The notes under the pieces were generated by a model. The model did not search any database. It saw only the letters and a program-made list of their open reading frames with translations, and had not been told where the DNA came from. From Archangium sp. (GTDB lineage: Bacteria; Myxococcota; Myxococcia; Myxococcales; Myxococcaceae), in contig JAEUJR010000175.1 in assembly GCA_016793585.1 (NCBI GenBank), forward strand, positions 1-9,175: DNA of 9,175 nucleotides. The letters run 5' to 3'. Position 1 is the stretch's first letter, and every line of letters begins with the position of its first letter. The position numbers and the translations under genes are program-made. Shown one piece after another: positions 1-7,343 of this stretch.

Positions 1-1194
1 TGCCGGCGACCCCGGAACAACCTCGACGACAGCTGCGCCTCCACGAATGCCGGTCGCGCTCGAGAAGCGTGGATCGAGATCGTCGAGCGACAAGCCAAGG
101 CGCGGCGGCGGCGCTTCACCCGTGCTCTCGGGCCGCTCGACCGCGCCAAGCCCTTCGACATCGGGCCGCGTGCCGAGCGTGACCTTGAGCTCGAGCGTCT
201 TGCCCTGCCGAATGACCGACAACGTCGCCGGCGCATCGGGCCGCTTCAGCCCGACGAGCCGCACCAGCCCCGACGCGTTCGTCACCTTCACGCCATCGAG
301 CGCGACGATCACGTCCTCCTCCTTGATGCCCGCCTTCGCAGCGGGCCCGTTCTCGTTCACGTTGATGACGAGCGCACCTTCGCCGCCCGGAACGTTCAGC
401 GCACGAGCCAGCGCTCCCGACACGTCTTGCGGGGCGATGCCCAGCCACCCGCGCACCACGAAGCCCTTCGTCTCGAGCTGCGGAAGGAGCGCCTTGGCCA
501 GGTTCGACGGCACCGAGAAGCCGATGCTGTTGGCCGCCGCGTTGATCGCGGTGTTGATGCCGATGACCTCGCCCTTCAGGTTGAACAGCGGGCCGCCTGA
601 GTTGCCGGGATTGATCGCGGCGTCGGTCTGCAGGAACTGATCGTACGGCCCCGCGCTGATGTCGCGGTCCTTCGCAGAGATGATGCCGAGCGTGACCGAG
701 TGCGCGAGCGCGAACGGGTTTCCGATCGCGACGACGAAGTCTCCGACCCGCATCGCCGACGAGTCACCGAGCGCGACTGACGGCAGCTTCTCGAGCTTCC
801 CCTTGAGTTTGATGAGCGCGAGATCGGTCAGCGGGTCGCGCCCGAGAATGTCGGCGTCGAACGCGCGGCCATCATCGAGGCGCACGCGAATCGTGAGCGC
901 GTCGGCCACCACGTGGTTGTTCGTGAGCACCAGGCCCTTCGAGTCGATGATCACCCCCGACCCTGTCCCCGGAGCCGACGGAGGCGCGCCGCCCCGCCGC
1001 TGACGCATCGGCAACGGCAGGCTCAGCAGCTCGTCACCCTTCACCTCTTTGCGCACGTCGATGTTCACGACCGCGCCCTTCACCGACTCCACCAGCGGCG
1101 CGAGGCTGGGCAGCTGCGCTTCTTTCGGGGTGACGGGCTGGGCGACGACGACCGAGGCGCTGAGCAGCGTGGCGAGAGGGACGAGCCGTGACAT
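1..1194 (-). CDS. HtrA/DegP-type periplasmic serine protease with PDZ domains (3' end outside window)
   Basis: Trypsin-fold protease and chaperone of the envelope that degrades misfolded proteins. Reading the minus strand from 1194 gives 398 codons open to the left edge. Residues 1-18 form a signal peptide (MSRLVPLATLLSASVVVA, cleavage before Gln19). The catalytic triad is complete: His94 in TNNHVV, Asp124 in DPLTDLALI, Ser199 in PGNSGGPL. The spacings of 30 and 75 residues equal those of E. coli DegP (105/135/210). PDZ1 begins near RGWLGI (248) and runs to about 342. A second PDZ starts near RLGLSL (365) and is cut after VVEVVPGSPA. Two PDZ domains put it in the DegP/DegQ class rather than DegS. 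ATG 1194 is chosen because GGAG lies 6 nt upstream and the signal peptide starts cleanly; in-frame ATGs at 1206 and 1218 are alternatives. It is divergent from the lipoprotein gene. No sigma-E-like or heat-shock promoter is recognisable upstream. Confidence 0.95.
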   Translation of the reverse strand, partial: MSRLVPLATLLSASVVVAQPVTPKEAQLPSLAPLVESVKGAVVNIDVRKEVKGDELLSLPLPMRQRRGGAPPSAPGTGSGVIIDSKGLVLTNNHVVADALTIRVRLDDGRAFDADILGRDPLTDLALIKLKGKLEKLPSVALGDSSAMRVGDFVVAIGNPFALAHSVTLGIISAKDRDISAGPYDQFLQTDAAINPGNSGGPLFNLKGEVIGINTAINAAANSIGFSVPSNLAKALLPQLETKGFVVRGWLGIAPQDVSGALARALNVPGGEGALVINVNENGPAAKAGIKEEDVIVALDGVKVTNASGLVRLVGLKRPDAPATLSVIRQGKTLELKVTLGTRPDVEGLGAVERPESTGEAPPPRLGLSLDDLDPRFSSATGIRGGAAVVEVVPGSPA

Positions 1195-1344
1195 GTGACG
1201 CTCCATGAACGATTCCATCGGCCGGCAACACAGACCGGCGATGCGCATTCCCCGTCTAACCATCGCTTTGGCGAGTGCACGCGAGTGGTGGTGTTTCGCC
1301 GAGGCATCGTGGAGTATGCGTGCGGGCCGAAGGAGCACCACCTC
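1195..1344. promoter_or_regulatory. divergent intergenic region between the htrA-type gene and the lipoprotein gene
   Basis: These 150 bp must carry the promoters of both flanking genes. The plus strand carries AGGAG at 1331-1335, nine bases before the TTG start at 1345. A short inverted repeat, GCCGG (1221-1225) and CCGGC (1235-1239), is the only symmetry seen. TTTCGC (1294-1299) and TATGCG (1315-1320) vaguely resemble -35/-10 boxes, but their 15-bp spacing is poor, so no promoter is called. The lipoprotein reading frame is open through this region from a GTG at 1195. The region reads as non-coding because a signal peptide starts only at 1345. Confidence 0.45.
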
Positions 1345-4071
1345 TTGAAGGTCACCCCCCTCTCCTCCTCCCTCATCGGGCTGCTGACGATCTCGTCGTT
1401 CCTGACGGCCTGCCCGCCGCCGGTGAACCTGCCCGATGGCGGAGATGACAACACGATCGTCGTCGGCCCCGAAGGCGGGCTCTTCATTCGCAACGGCTAC
1501 GCGATGGACTTTCCGCGTGGCGCCGTGACGACCGAGACGAACATCTTCATCACGCGGCTCGATACCGGCATTCCCGAGATCCCCGACCGCAAGCGCATCA
1601 GCTTCGGCTACCGGTTCAGCCCGACGAACCTCAAGTTCGCGACGCCCGTGAAGATCTACCTCACGTGGGACAAGGACCGTCTCGTGAAGGGCGTCGACCC
1701 CGGCACGTACGACATGCGTCGCCAGTCCGGGAACGACTCCTTCCTCAACCCCCTGCCTGGCTCACGAACGAACACCACGCCGTTCGAGGCCGTCGAGGCT
1801 CCGACCGATCGGCTGGGCCTGTTCTGGGCGACGTCGCCGCTGCTGCCGAACATCGACAAGCTCGAGGTGAACCCGACGGAAGAGACCATTCGCGTCGGTG
1901 AGATGAAGGCGTTCACCGCGCGCGTCGTGTCGCCCACTGGTGAGACGATCGAGGCCCCCGTGACGTGGACAATCGTGCCCGCGCGCGTGGCCCGCGTCGA
2001 CATGATGGGCACCGTCACCGGCCTCGACCCCGGAGTCGCCACGCTGACCGCAACCGCAGGCATGAAGTCGGCGACCGCGAAGATCTTCGTCGTTCGTGAT
2101 CCACCGCTCGCAGGCCCCGTCACCGCCGCGCACGACAACCCGTTCCCCACGGGCAACGACCTGTGGAGCGGCGCGCTCGCTCCCGCTGGACTCGGCACCA
2201 TCTTCGTCGGCGAGAACGGCACCGTGCTCGCGCGCAGCTCGACCGATCAGTGGCAGCGGCTCTACTCGGCGCCCGGGCTCTCCTTCCGCGCGGTCGCAGG
2301 CACCACCGCCAACAACGCGATCGCGGTCGGCATCAACGGCACGACGGGCGTCGCGGTGGAGTTCAGGGGCACCAGCGCTCCACGGGTTCGGGTGTTCCAG
2401 ACGAACAGCATCTCGGAGCTCTCGACGATCTGGTTCAACGGCAGTCAGGGCATGGCCGCTGGCATCGGCAACAACCTGCTCGCCTACCGCAACAACGCCT
2501 GGGTCGAAGAGAACAACCCGACGCTGCGCCGGGTGATGTCGATCATCGGCGATGGCCAGGGCGCGTTCGCCGTCGTGAACGAGCTCGGGAGCATCTACCG
2601 CTACGACCCCGCGCGCCGCGTGTGGGACTCGCTGTACGATCGCGAGCTCGCGGTGCTGCTCACGACGGGCAAGATCGTCAACGCCACCACCGGAGAGTCC
2701 TGGGCAGTGGGTGGCGGCCGCCTCTGGCACTTCGTGAACGGCGCGTGGACCGCCAGCAACCTGCCCACGAGCCTCTCGAGCGCGCAGTTCACCACCGCTG
2801 ACATCTTCGATCACCGCCTCTTCCTGGCGGGCAAGCGTGGAGCGGCGGCCGTGATCGCGGCCTACGATCTGACGACCCCGGCGCCTCCGCCCGCCGACGC
2901 AGGAGTGCCCTTCGATGCGGGCGTGGCAGGTGACGCAGGGCTCGACCCCGACGCAGGCCTCGACCCCGACGCTGGCAGCCCAGACGCTGGCGATGTCGAC
3001 GCAGGCGTCTTCGATGCGGGCATCGTCACGCCGCCCCCGAGTGCCTGGGCGGAGTACGCCATGCGCGGCCCGCAGGTTCCCCGCGGCCTCTTCGGGGGCG
3101 GGGTGGCCTCGACGACCGGCTACGTCGTGGGCGACTTCGGCGCCGTGTGGGAATGGAACAGCGCAACTGCCTCGTTCCTCGAGCGCAGCAAGGGCTTCTA
3201 CGGCGACGTCGCTGACATCGCGGCGACCCCGACCGACGTGTTCGTGACCGTCAATGAGTGTGTCGACGCGGCCTGTGGCCAGCGACGCGGCCACGTGATG
3301 CACCAGGGCACTGCAGGCTGGGAAGACCTTGGTGCGCCTCAGCCCTTCACCTCCGAGGTCTTCGCCATCGTCGCGCGAACGCCACAAGAGGTCGTCGTCT
3401 CGACCACCAATGCGCTCTACCGGTGGGACGGAACGCAGTGGCTCAACGTGCCGGCCGGCCTCGCTGGACCCATTCGTGATCTCAAGTGGTGCGGCAACCT
3501 GCTCGTCGGCGCCGGCGACAACGGCTCCGCGTACACGGGCACTGCGAACCAACTGGCGCAGTCGATGCTCCCTGGCTTGATGGGCAACGCACACGCGGTC
3601 AGCTGCCCGAGCCAGAACGAGATCTGGGTGGCTGGAGACGCCTACCTCGCGGTCCGCTCCGGCATGTCGTGGACGGCGCGCACCTCGATGTCGGTGCAGC
3701 AAGGCCCCTGGCGCACGCTCTACGCGCCCGGCGGTGGTGAAGCGTGGGCCTATGGTGATGCCCGCTTCGGCGTCTACTGGGACACGACGGCGCTCACCGC
3801 CCAGGAGTCCTTCCCCATCAACATGGACATCGCGACGGCGTCGTGGGGCACCTCCGTCGACAACCTCTACATGGTCGGAGGCACCAACCCGCCCGTGCGC
3901 TTCGGCTTCATGATGCGGTTCAACGGCGTGCAGTGGAACCTGATCGACTCCGGCAGCCAGCGCCGTGTCACCGCCATCGACGGCTTCAGCGAGATGGTGA
4001 ACGGCGCTCAGCGCACGACGTTGTGGCTCGGCACCCTCGGCGGGGGCGTGCTCAAGTCGGTTCAGCCGTGA
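1345..4071 (+). CDS. large secreted lipoprotein with ZU5-like, Big2-like and beta-propeller-like repeats
   Basis: Function unknown; predicted to be lipid-anchored to the envelope and exposed. TTG 1345 is chosen because AGGAG precedes it by nine bases and it gives a compact lipoprotein signal (MKVTPLSSSLIGLLTISSF) with lipobox LTAC, Cys23 being the lipidated residue. Position +2 is Pro, so the E. coli Asp+2 inner-membrane retention signal is absent. Residues ~38-130 resemble a ZU5 domain (VGPEGG, FPRGAV, FSP, PVKIYL). Residues ~169-250 are a Big2-like Ig domain (RVGEMKAFTA, VTWTI, GTVTGLDPGVATLTAT). Residues ~270-510 carry about six propeller-like motifs such as IFVGENGTVLAR and SWAVGGGRLWHFVNGAW. 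Residues 518-559 hold eight DAG triplets. About eight more motifs follow to the C-terminus, for example YVVGDFGAVWEW and IWVAGDAYLAVRSGMSW. They recall Ycf48/BNR or kelch propellers, with no exact family recognised. The stop overlaps the next gene's GTG. Confidence 0.85.
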   Translation: MKVTPLSSSLIGLLTISSFLTACPPPVNLPDGGDDNTIVVGPEGGLFIRNGYAMDFPRGAVTTETNIFITRLDTGIPEIPDRKRISFGYRFSPTNLKFATPVKIYLTWDKDRLVKGVDPGTYDMRRQSGNDSFLNPLPGSRTNTTPFEAVEAPTDRLGLFWATSPLLPNIDKLEVNPTEETIRVGEMKAFTARVVSPTGETIEAPVTWTIVPARVARVDMMGTVTGLDPGVATLTATAGMKSATAKIFVVRDPPLAGPVTAAHDNPFPTGNDLWSGALAPAGLGTIFVGENGTVLARSSTDQWQRLYSAPGLSFRAVAGTTANNAIAVGINGTTGVAVEFRGTSAPRVRVFQTNSISELSTIWFNGSQGMAAGIGNNLLAYRNNAWVEENNPTLRRVMSIIGDGQGAFAVVNELGSIYRYDPARRVWDSLYDRELAVLLTTGKIVNATTGESWAVGGGRLWHFVNGAWTASNLPTSLSSAQFTTADIFDHRLFLAGKRGAAAVIAAYDLTTPAPPPADAGVPFDAGVAGDAGLDPDAGLDPDAGSPDAGDVDAGVFDAGIVTPPPSAWAEYAMRGPQVPRGLFGGGVASTTGYVVGDFGAVWEWNSATASFLERSKGFYGDVADIAATPTDVFVTVNECVDAACGQRRGHVMHQGTAGWEDLGAPQPFTSEVFAIVARTPQEVVVSTTNALYRWDGTQWLNVPAGLAGPIRDLKWCGNLLVGAGDNGSAYTGTANQLAQSMLPGLMGNAHAVSCPSQNEIWVAGDAYLAVRSGMSWTARTSMSVQQGPWRTLYAPGGGEAWAYGDARFGVYWDTTALTAQESFPINMDIATASWGTSVDNLYMVGGTNPPVRFGFMMRFNGVQWNLIDSGSQRRVTAIDGFSEMVNGAQRTTLWLGTLGGGVLKSVQP
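2896..3021 (+). repeat. DAG-repeat linker in the lipoprotein, with an 18-bp tandem repeat
   Basis: Eight Asp-Ala-Gly triplets spaced 4-7 residues apart (residues 518-559) separate the two propeller-like blocks, with Pro-rich edges (APPP before, TPPPS after). At 2941-2976 the codons for LDPDAG are directly duplicated as two 18-bp units differing at one base, which looks like a recent slippage duplication. Such D/A/G/P stretches are typical of flexible, exposed linkers in myxobacterial surface lipoproteins. That parallel is from general knowledge. Confidence 0.85.
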
Positions 4072-4391
4072 ACGCGGCAGCGCTGGGCATCTCGGCCTTC
4101 GGGGTGCTCTGGGCGCTGGTGGCCGGCGTCTTCGTCGGGCCCACCTTCGTGAAGATGTTCGCCGACTTCGGCACCGAGCTGCCGCTGCTCACGAGGCTCT
4201 TCATTGGCCCGTGGGCTCCGCTCGGTCTGGCCGTCGCGTCCTTCGTCTTCGTCGTGGGAACGCTGCGGGTGTCGGCGAGGTGGGTACCGCTCGCCGTCGC
4301 CATCGTCACCACGCTGCTTCAACCGGCGATCTTCTTCATCGCGATGTACCTGCCGATCTTCTCGATCGCGGGCCGAATTCAGTCGACTTGA
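4068..4391 (+). CDS. small polytopic membrane protein resembling a GspF/PilC transmembrane core
   Basis: 107 residues, starting at GTG 4068, whose TG is shared with the lipoprotein stop (GTGA), so translation is probably coupled. The reading frame stays open upstream to 3843, but there it is antiphase to the lipoprotein gene. Three hydrophobic segments are visible, about residues 3-25, 44-64 and 71-101. The stretch FVKMFADFGTELPLLTRLFI after the first segment follows the pattern of T2SF (GspF/PilC) proteins, whose first TM helix is followed by an F..MF...G.ELP..T motif. The C-terminal AMYLPIFSIAG resembles the last TM segment of those proteins (PIF). The cytoplasmic helical bundles of a true GspF (about 400 residues) are missing. 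Function is unknown; the resemblance may be remnant, reduction or convergence. No strong ribosome binding site precedes it. Its 3' end overlaps the convergent amidase gene by 13 bp. Confidence 0.75.
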   Translation: MNAAALGISAFGVLWALVAGVFVGPTFVKMFADFGTELPLLTRLFIGPWAPLGLAVASFVFVVGTLRVSARWVPLAVAIVTTLLQPAIFFIAMYLPIFSIAGRIQST

Positions 4392-6022
4392 GCGACCTTG
4401 TTCCGCTCTTCGAGAAACCCGTCGACCGCCTCGGCGATCTGATCGGCCAGTGACTGCTGGTACTCGGGGCTGGCCAGGCGCTGCTCGTCTTCAGGGTTCG
4501 AGAGGAACGAGGTCTCGACGAGAATCGACGGCATCTTCGCGCCGAGCAGCACGACGAAGAGCGCCTCTTTCGTGCCGAGGTCCCTGATGCCCTTGTAGTC
4601 AGCCGACAGCCCGCGAATGAGCGACTTCTGCACGCGCTCGGCGAGCCGCTGCGACTCGCCCGTGTTCGCCTTGGTCGCGAGGTCGGCCAGAATGTACTGG
4701 AGGTCGTTGATGCCGCGCTCGGTCGTCGCGTTCTCTCTCGCGGCCAGGCGCACCGAGTACCGGTTGCTCGAGGTGTTCAGCGTGTACGTCTCGATGCCGC
4801 GCAGCGTCTTCGACGGCGCCGCGTTGCAGTGAATCGAGATGAAGAGATCGCCGTGCTCACGGTTGGCGATGCGGGTGCGCTCGTCGAGCGCGATGAAGGT
4901 GTCGTCGTCGCGGGTGAGCACGACCTCGAGGCCCTGCGCTTCGAGCTTCTCCTTGAGCTTCAAGACCACGGCGAGCGAGACGTCCTTCTCGCGCACGCCG
5001 GTCGGGCCGATGGCGCCCGTGTCGTGGCCACCGTGGCCAGCGTCGATGATCACTCGCTTCACCTTGAGGCCCAGCTGCTGCGCGAGCGACACCTCGTCGG
5101 CCTGCTGGTGTTTGGCGAGCGCCGCGAACCGCGTGCGCGCCGCAGGGTCGGGCTTGCGAGCGCCGACCCGAACGTCACGCAGCTTCTCCTGCAGCGAAGC
5201 GATGGGCGACGCCTCGGAGGGCTCGATGGCCGCTTCGTCATCGCTGACTTCGGAGGCAGGCTCTGGCCGGGCCGTCACGGGCGAACGGCGCGCCTGGGCG
5301 ACGGGCGCGTCTTCTTCACGCTCGGGGTTCGCGGGCAGCGTGGGCGGCTCTTCACGAAGCTTGCGCAGCGCCTCGGCCAGCGCCGACACCTTCTTCGACG
5401 TCGCCTCGACGGGTGCTGCGTCTTCTGCCGCTTCTTCGACGAGCTGCTCCTTCGCCTTCTCGTGCTTCGTCACCTTCGCGACGGCTGGCACCTTCTTCGC
5501 CGGCTCCTTCTTCAAAGGGACGGGAGCGGGCAACGAGGCGAGCAGCTTCTGCATCTCCTTCTTCTTGTCGTTGGCCGACTCGATCGACTGCTCGAGCACC
5601 TTGCGCGCCGCGCGTGGGTCGTCACGGCGATCGGCGAGCAGCTGCGCGAGCCCCAGCGCCGCGTCGTCGGTGAGGCGGTGCTTCGACCAGCCGTCGATCA
5701 GCTTGCGCCACGAGCGCTCGGCCGAGCCGAGGTCGTCGGTGTTCTGCGAGAGCCGCGACAGATCGGAGTAGAGCTGACCCGACATGAACAGCGCCTCGGG
5801 CGCGCGCTCGCTCTTCGGGTACTTCGTCGCGATGGTGTCGAACCGCTTGGCGACGTTGAGCCAGTGATGCCGCAGCGAGCGACGCTTCTCGTCTTTCTTC
5901 AGCTTCGCGTACTCGGTCTTCGCGGCCTCGTACGCCTCGTCGGCGGCGGTCGCCTTCGGTGCGCCCCAGGCAGGGAGCGTCGAGAGGAAGCAGATGATCA
6001 GCGTCGAACGGATCAGGATCAT
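4379..6022 (-). CDS. secreted N-acetylmuramoyl-L-alanine amidase (Amidase_3) with TPR-like N-terminus
   Basis: Zinc hydrolase that cleaves the amide bond between N-acetylmuramic acid and the stem peptide of peptidoglycan, typically for cell separation or wall turnover. The product has 547 residues. Residues 1-20 look like a signal peptide (hydrophobic core LIICFLSTL, cleavage after AWG). Residues ~25-165 are charged helical repeats resembling TPR/YbgF-type modules (AKRFDTIATKYPKSERAPEALF; DDAALGLAQLLADRRDD). Residues ~165-290 are a Lys/Glu/Pro/Ala-rich, probably disordered linker. The Amidase_3 domain spans ~322-540 with all four expected zinc/catalytic residues: His330 (DAGHGGHD), Glu345 (REKD), His398 (SIHCNA), Glu503 (VETSFLSN). 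No AMIN or SPOR domain is visible, unlike AmiB/AmiC, so the TPR-like part may do the targeting. ATG 6022 lacks a clear Shine-Dalgarno, but no better start yields a signal peptide. Convergent overlap with the small membrane gene. Confidence 0.95.
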   Translation of the reverse strand: MILIRSTLIICFLSTLPAWGAPKATAADEAYEAAKTEYAKLKKDEKRRSLRHHWLNVAKRFDTIATKYPKSERAPEALFMSGQLYSDLSRLSQNTDDLGSAERSWRKLIDGWSKHRLTDDAALGLAQLLADRRDDPRAARKVLEQSIESANDKKKEMQKLLASLPAPVPLKKEPAKKVPAVAKVTKHEKAKEQLVEEAAEDAAPVEATSKKVSALAEALRKLREEPPTLPANPEREEDAPVAQARRSPVTARPEPASEVSDDEAAIEPSEASPIASLQEKLRDVRVGARKPDPAARTRFAALAKHQQADEVSLAQQLGLKVKRVIIDAGHGGHDTGAIGPTGVREKDVSLAVVLKLKEKLEAQGLEVVLTRDDDTFIALDERTRIANREHGDLFISIHCNAAPSKTLRGIETYTLNTSSNRYSVRLAARENATTERGINDLQYILADLATKANTGESQRLAERVQKSLIRGLSADYKGIRDLGTKEALFVVLLGAKMPSILVETSFLSNPEDEQRLASPEYQQSLADQIAEAVDGFLEERNKVAQVD

Positions 6023-6158
6023 GGGTCGCTACAGGCCTGATGATGTGACCACGGGGCACACACGCCGGCAAAATTTCGGTCGCGGCCCACACGTGACGCG
6101 CACGCTGTTCCTTGCTGATCAACACGATGCGCGTCGCGCTACAGTCAGGTTCGCGAAC
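6023..6158. promoter_or_regulatory. divergent intergenic region, amidase / TGQIP-repeat gene
   Basis: 136 bp between two divergent starts. The only A/T-rich patch is AAAATTT at 6070-6076. On the minus strand, toward the amidase, TTGCCG (6071-6066) lies 17 bp from TCACAT (6048-6043), a weak sigma-70-like pair. On the plus strand TACAGT (6140-6145) could be a -10 close to the start at 6159, but no matching -35 is seen at normal spacing. AGGT at 6147-6150 is a weak ribosome binding site for 6159. The promoters are guesses. Confidence 0.3.
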
Positions 6159-7265
6159 ATGGCGCCGCCCAAAGATCAGAAGCAGGGCCAGGCAGGAGCC
6201 TCGTCGAGGCAGCTCGACGCCGTTCCCGAGCGCCGCTCCACCGGTCAGATTCCCATCGCAGGGGGCAAGTCGCCGACCGGTCAAATTCCCGTGCAGGGCG
6301 GCGCGAGCAAACAGTCGCTGCCGCAGGTCGCAGGCAAGTCGACGAACGGGCTCCCGCAGGTGCCCGCCCGCTCCCCCACCGGGCAGATCCCCGTGCAGGG
6401 CGGCAACAGCAAGGCGTCGCTCCCGCAGGTCGCGGGCAAGTCGCAGAACGGCCTGCCGCAGGTCGGCGCCAAGCCCACGCGTACGACGACCGGGCAGATT
6501 CCCATTCAGAGTGACCCGGCGACGAGCGGCCCACACCCGATGCCGGGCGTGAACGCCGTCTCGCTCGACCCCTCCCAGGTGAACAAGGCGCGCCTCACCG
6601 AGGTGCAGAAGATTCAGAACAACGACGCCTTCGCTTCGTGGGGCGCGCAGCGAAAGCGCGCCAACTTCATCGCGACGCCGACCGATCCCGGCTCCATGAA
6701 GGCCATTCAAGAAGAGGAGTGGATCGACCCCGACTACAACCCCGATGGCTCGGCCCCGCTCCCCGAGTGTCTCGGCCGTGAGACCTGGCGCGCGCTGAAG
6801 GCGCCGTTCACGAGCAAAGAGGGCAAACGCACGAAGGAGGCCTACGAGCAGGCCTTCAAGCAGTTCGCCATCGGCTTCAACGATCGGTACGACGAAGACG
6901 CGCCGGGCAAACCACGCGGGCACATCTACGTGTGGGACGTGAGCCGCGCGATGAACTGCGAGATCCCCCACTTCGCCGGAGCCCGTGAGCTCTCGCTCGC
7001 GCAGACCGTCGATTGGCTGAAGCACGAAGGGCCGATGCGCGGCTGGCTGAAGGTGCCCGAGCTCGATGCGCCGGGGCTGGCGAACAAGGGGCTGATGGTG
7101 GTGGTGATTCCGCGCGAGGTGAAGCTGCGGCAGATGGCCATCGTCACCCCGCAAGACCCCAAAGGCGGGCTGCTGCTCACTGGCGCGGGCCTCGTCGTCG
7201 GCGCCGATGTGCCCCTGCGCGAGATGCTCGGGACCGCCGTCGTCGACTGCTACTACCACCCGTGA
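6159..7265 (+). CDS. unidentified protein with TGQIP/LPQV repeats and a C-terminal folded domain
   Basis: Not recognised. The product has 368 residues. ATG 6159 is preferred (weak AGGT eight bases upstream) because the frame's earlier start at 5994 would overlap the 5' end of the divergent amidase gene and adds an Arg-rich segment typical of read-through of non-coding DNA. No signal peptide or TM segment, so probably cytoplasmic. Residues 1-125 are low-complexity and likely disordered, with four TGQIP motifs (28, 40, 74, 111) and four LPQV motifs (54, 65, 88, 99). Residues ~155-368 look folded, with alternating hydrophobic segments such as HIYVWDVSRAMNC, MVVVIPREVKL and LLLTGAGLVVG. His255 (GHIYVWD) and Cys267 (MNCEIPHF) stand out but do not establish a catalytic site. 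The next gene begins 78 bp downstream on the same strand and may be co-transcribed. The repeats suggest a scaffold or binding tail; this is inference. Confidence 0.8.
   Translation: MAPPKDQKQGQAGASSRQLDAVPERRSTGQIPIAGGKSPTGQIPVQGGASKQSLPQVAGKSTNGLPQVPARSPTGQIPVQGGNSKASLPQVAGKSQNGLPQVGAKPTRTTTGQIPIQSDPATSGPHPMPGVNAVSLDPSQVNKARLTEVQKIQNNDAFASWGAQRKRANFIATPTDPGSMKAIQEEEWIDPDYNPDGSAPLPECLGRETWRALKAPFTSKEGKRTKEAYEQAFKQFAIGFNDRYDEDAPGKPRGHIYVWDVSRAMNCEIPHFAGARELSLAQTVDWLKHEGPMRGWLKVPELDAPGLANKGLMVVVIPREVKLRQMAIVTPQDPKGGLLLTGAGLVVGADVPLREMLGTAVVDCYYHP
6276..6479 (+). repeat. two tandem 102-bp (34-codon) repeats
   Basis: Units at 6276-6377 and 6378-6479 encode residues 40-73 and 74-107. Each begins TGQIPVQGG and holds SLPQVAGKS and NGLPQV. 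The two units share 27 of 34 residues in register without gaps. Nine of those 27 codons differ only synonymously, so the duplication is not recent and the amino-acid pattern seems conserved. Partial copies flank the array: TGQIP at 6240 and at 6489. Confidence 0.9.
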
Positions 7266-7343
7266 ACGTCAGCCGAAGTCTCGCTGACTCCACTCACGCG
7301 AGGCGGGTTCCGCGATGCGGCGAGCCGTGCGAGAGTGCCCCGC

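Noticed and set aside
1195..1344. GTG 1195 as start of the lipoprotein gene
   Set aside because: It would put 50 non-hydrophobic residues before the signal peptide and start next to the divergent gene; TTG 1345 has a ribosome binding site and gives a standard lipoprotein signal.
1762..3702. 646-codon open frame on the minus strand, antisense to the lipoprotein gene
   Set aside because: It is Arg/His/Ala-rich, has no recognisable domain, and mirrors the GC-rich third positions of the sense gene, which has a lipobox and clear domains.
5990..6022. Amidase as a lipoprotein through LIIC (Cys11)
   Set aside because: The residue before Cys is Ile, not Gly/Ala/Ser, so this is not a lipobox; a type I signal with AWG cleavage fits better.
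4829..6040. 403-codon plus-strand frame opposite the amidase gene
   Set aside because: Leu/Arg-rich shadow; the opposite strand encodes a complete amidase with all zinc ligands.
5994..6158. ATG 5994 as start of the TGQIP protein
   Set aside because: It would overlap the amidase start region head-to-head and adds an Arg-rich leader; ATG 6159 is simpler.
5622..7259. 545-codon minus-strand frame over the TGQIP gene and the amidase 5' end
   Set aside because: Composition is typical of antisense GC-rich DNA and it crosses the intergenic region and two genes; no domain seen.
7268..7288. GTCAGC/GCTGAC inverted repeat after the TGQIP gene as a terminator
   Set aside because: Only six pairs with a nine-base loop and no T-run; too weak to call.
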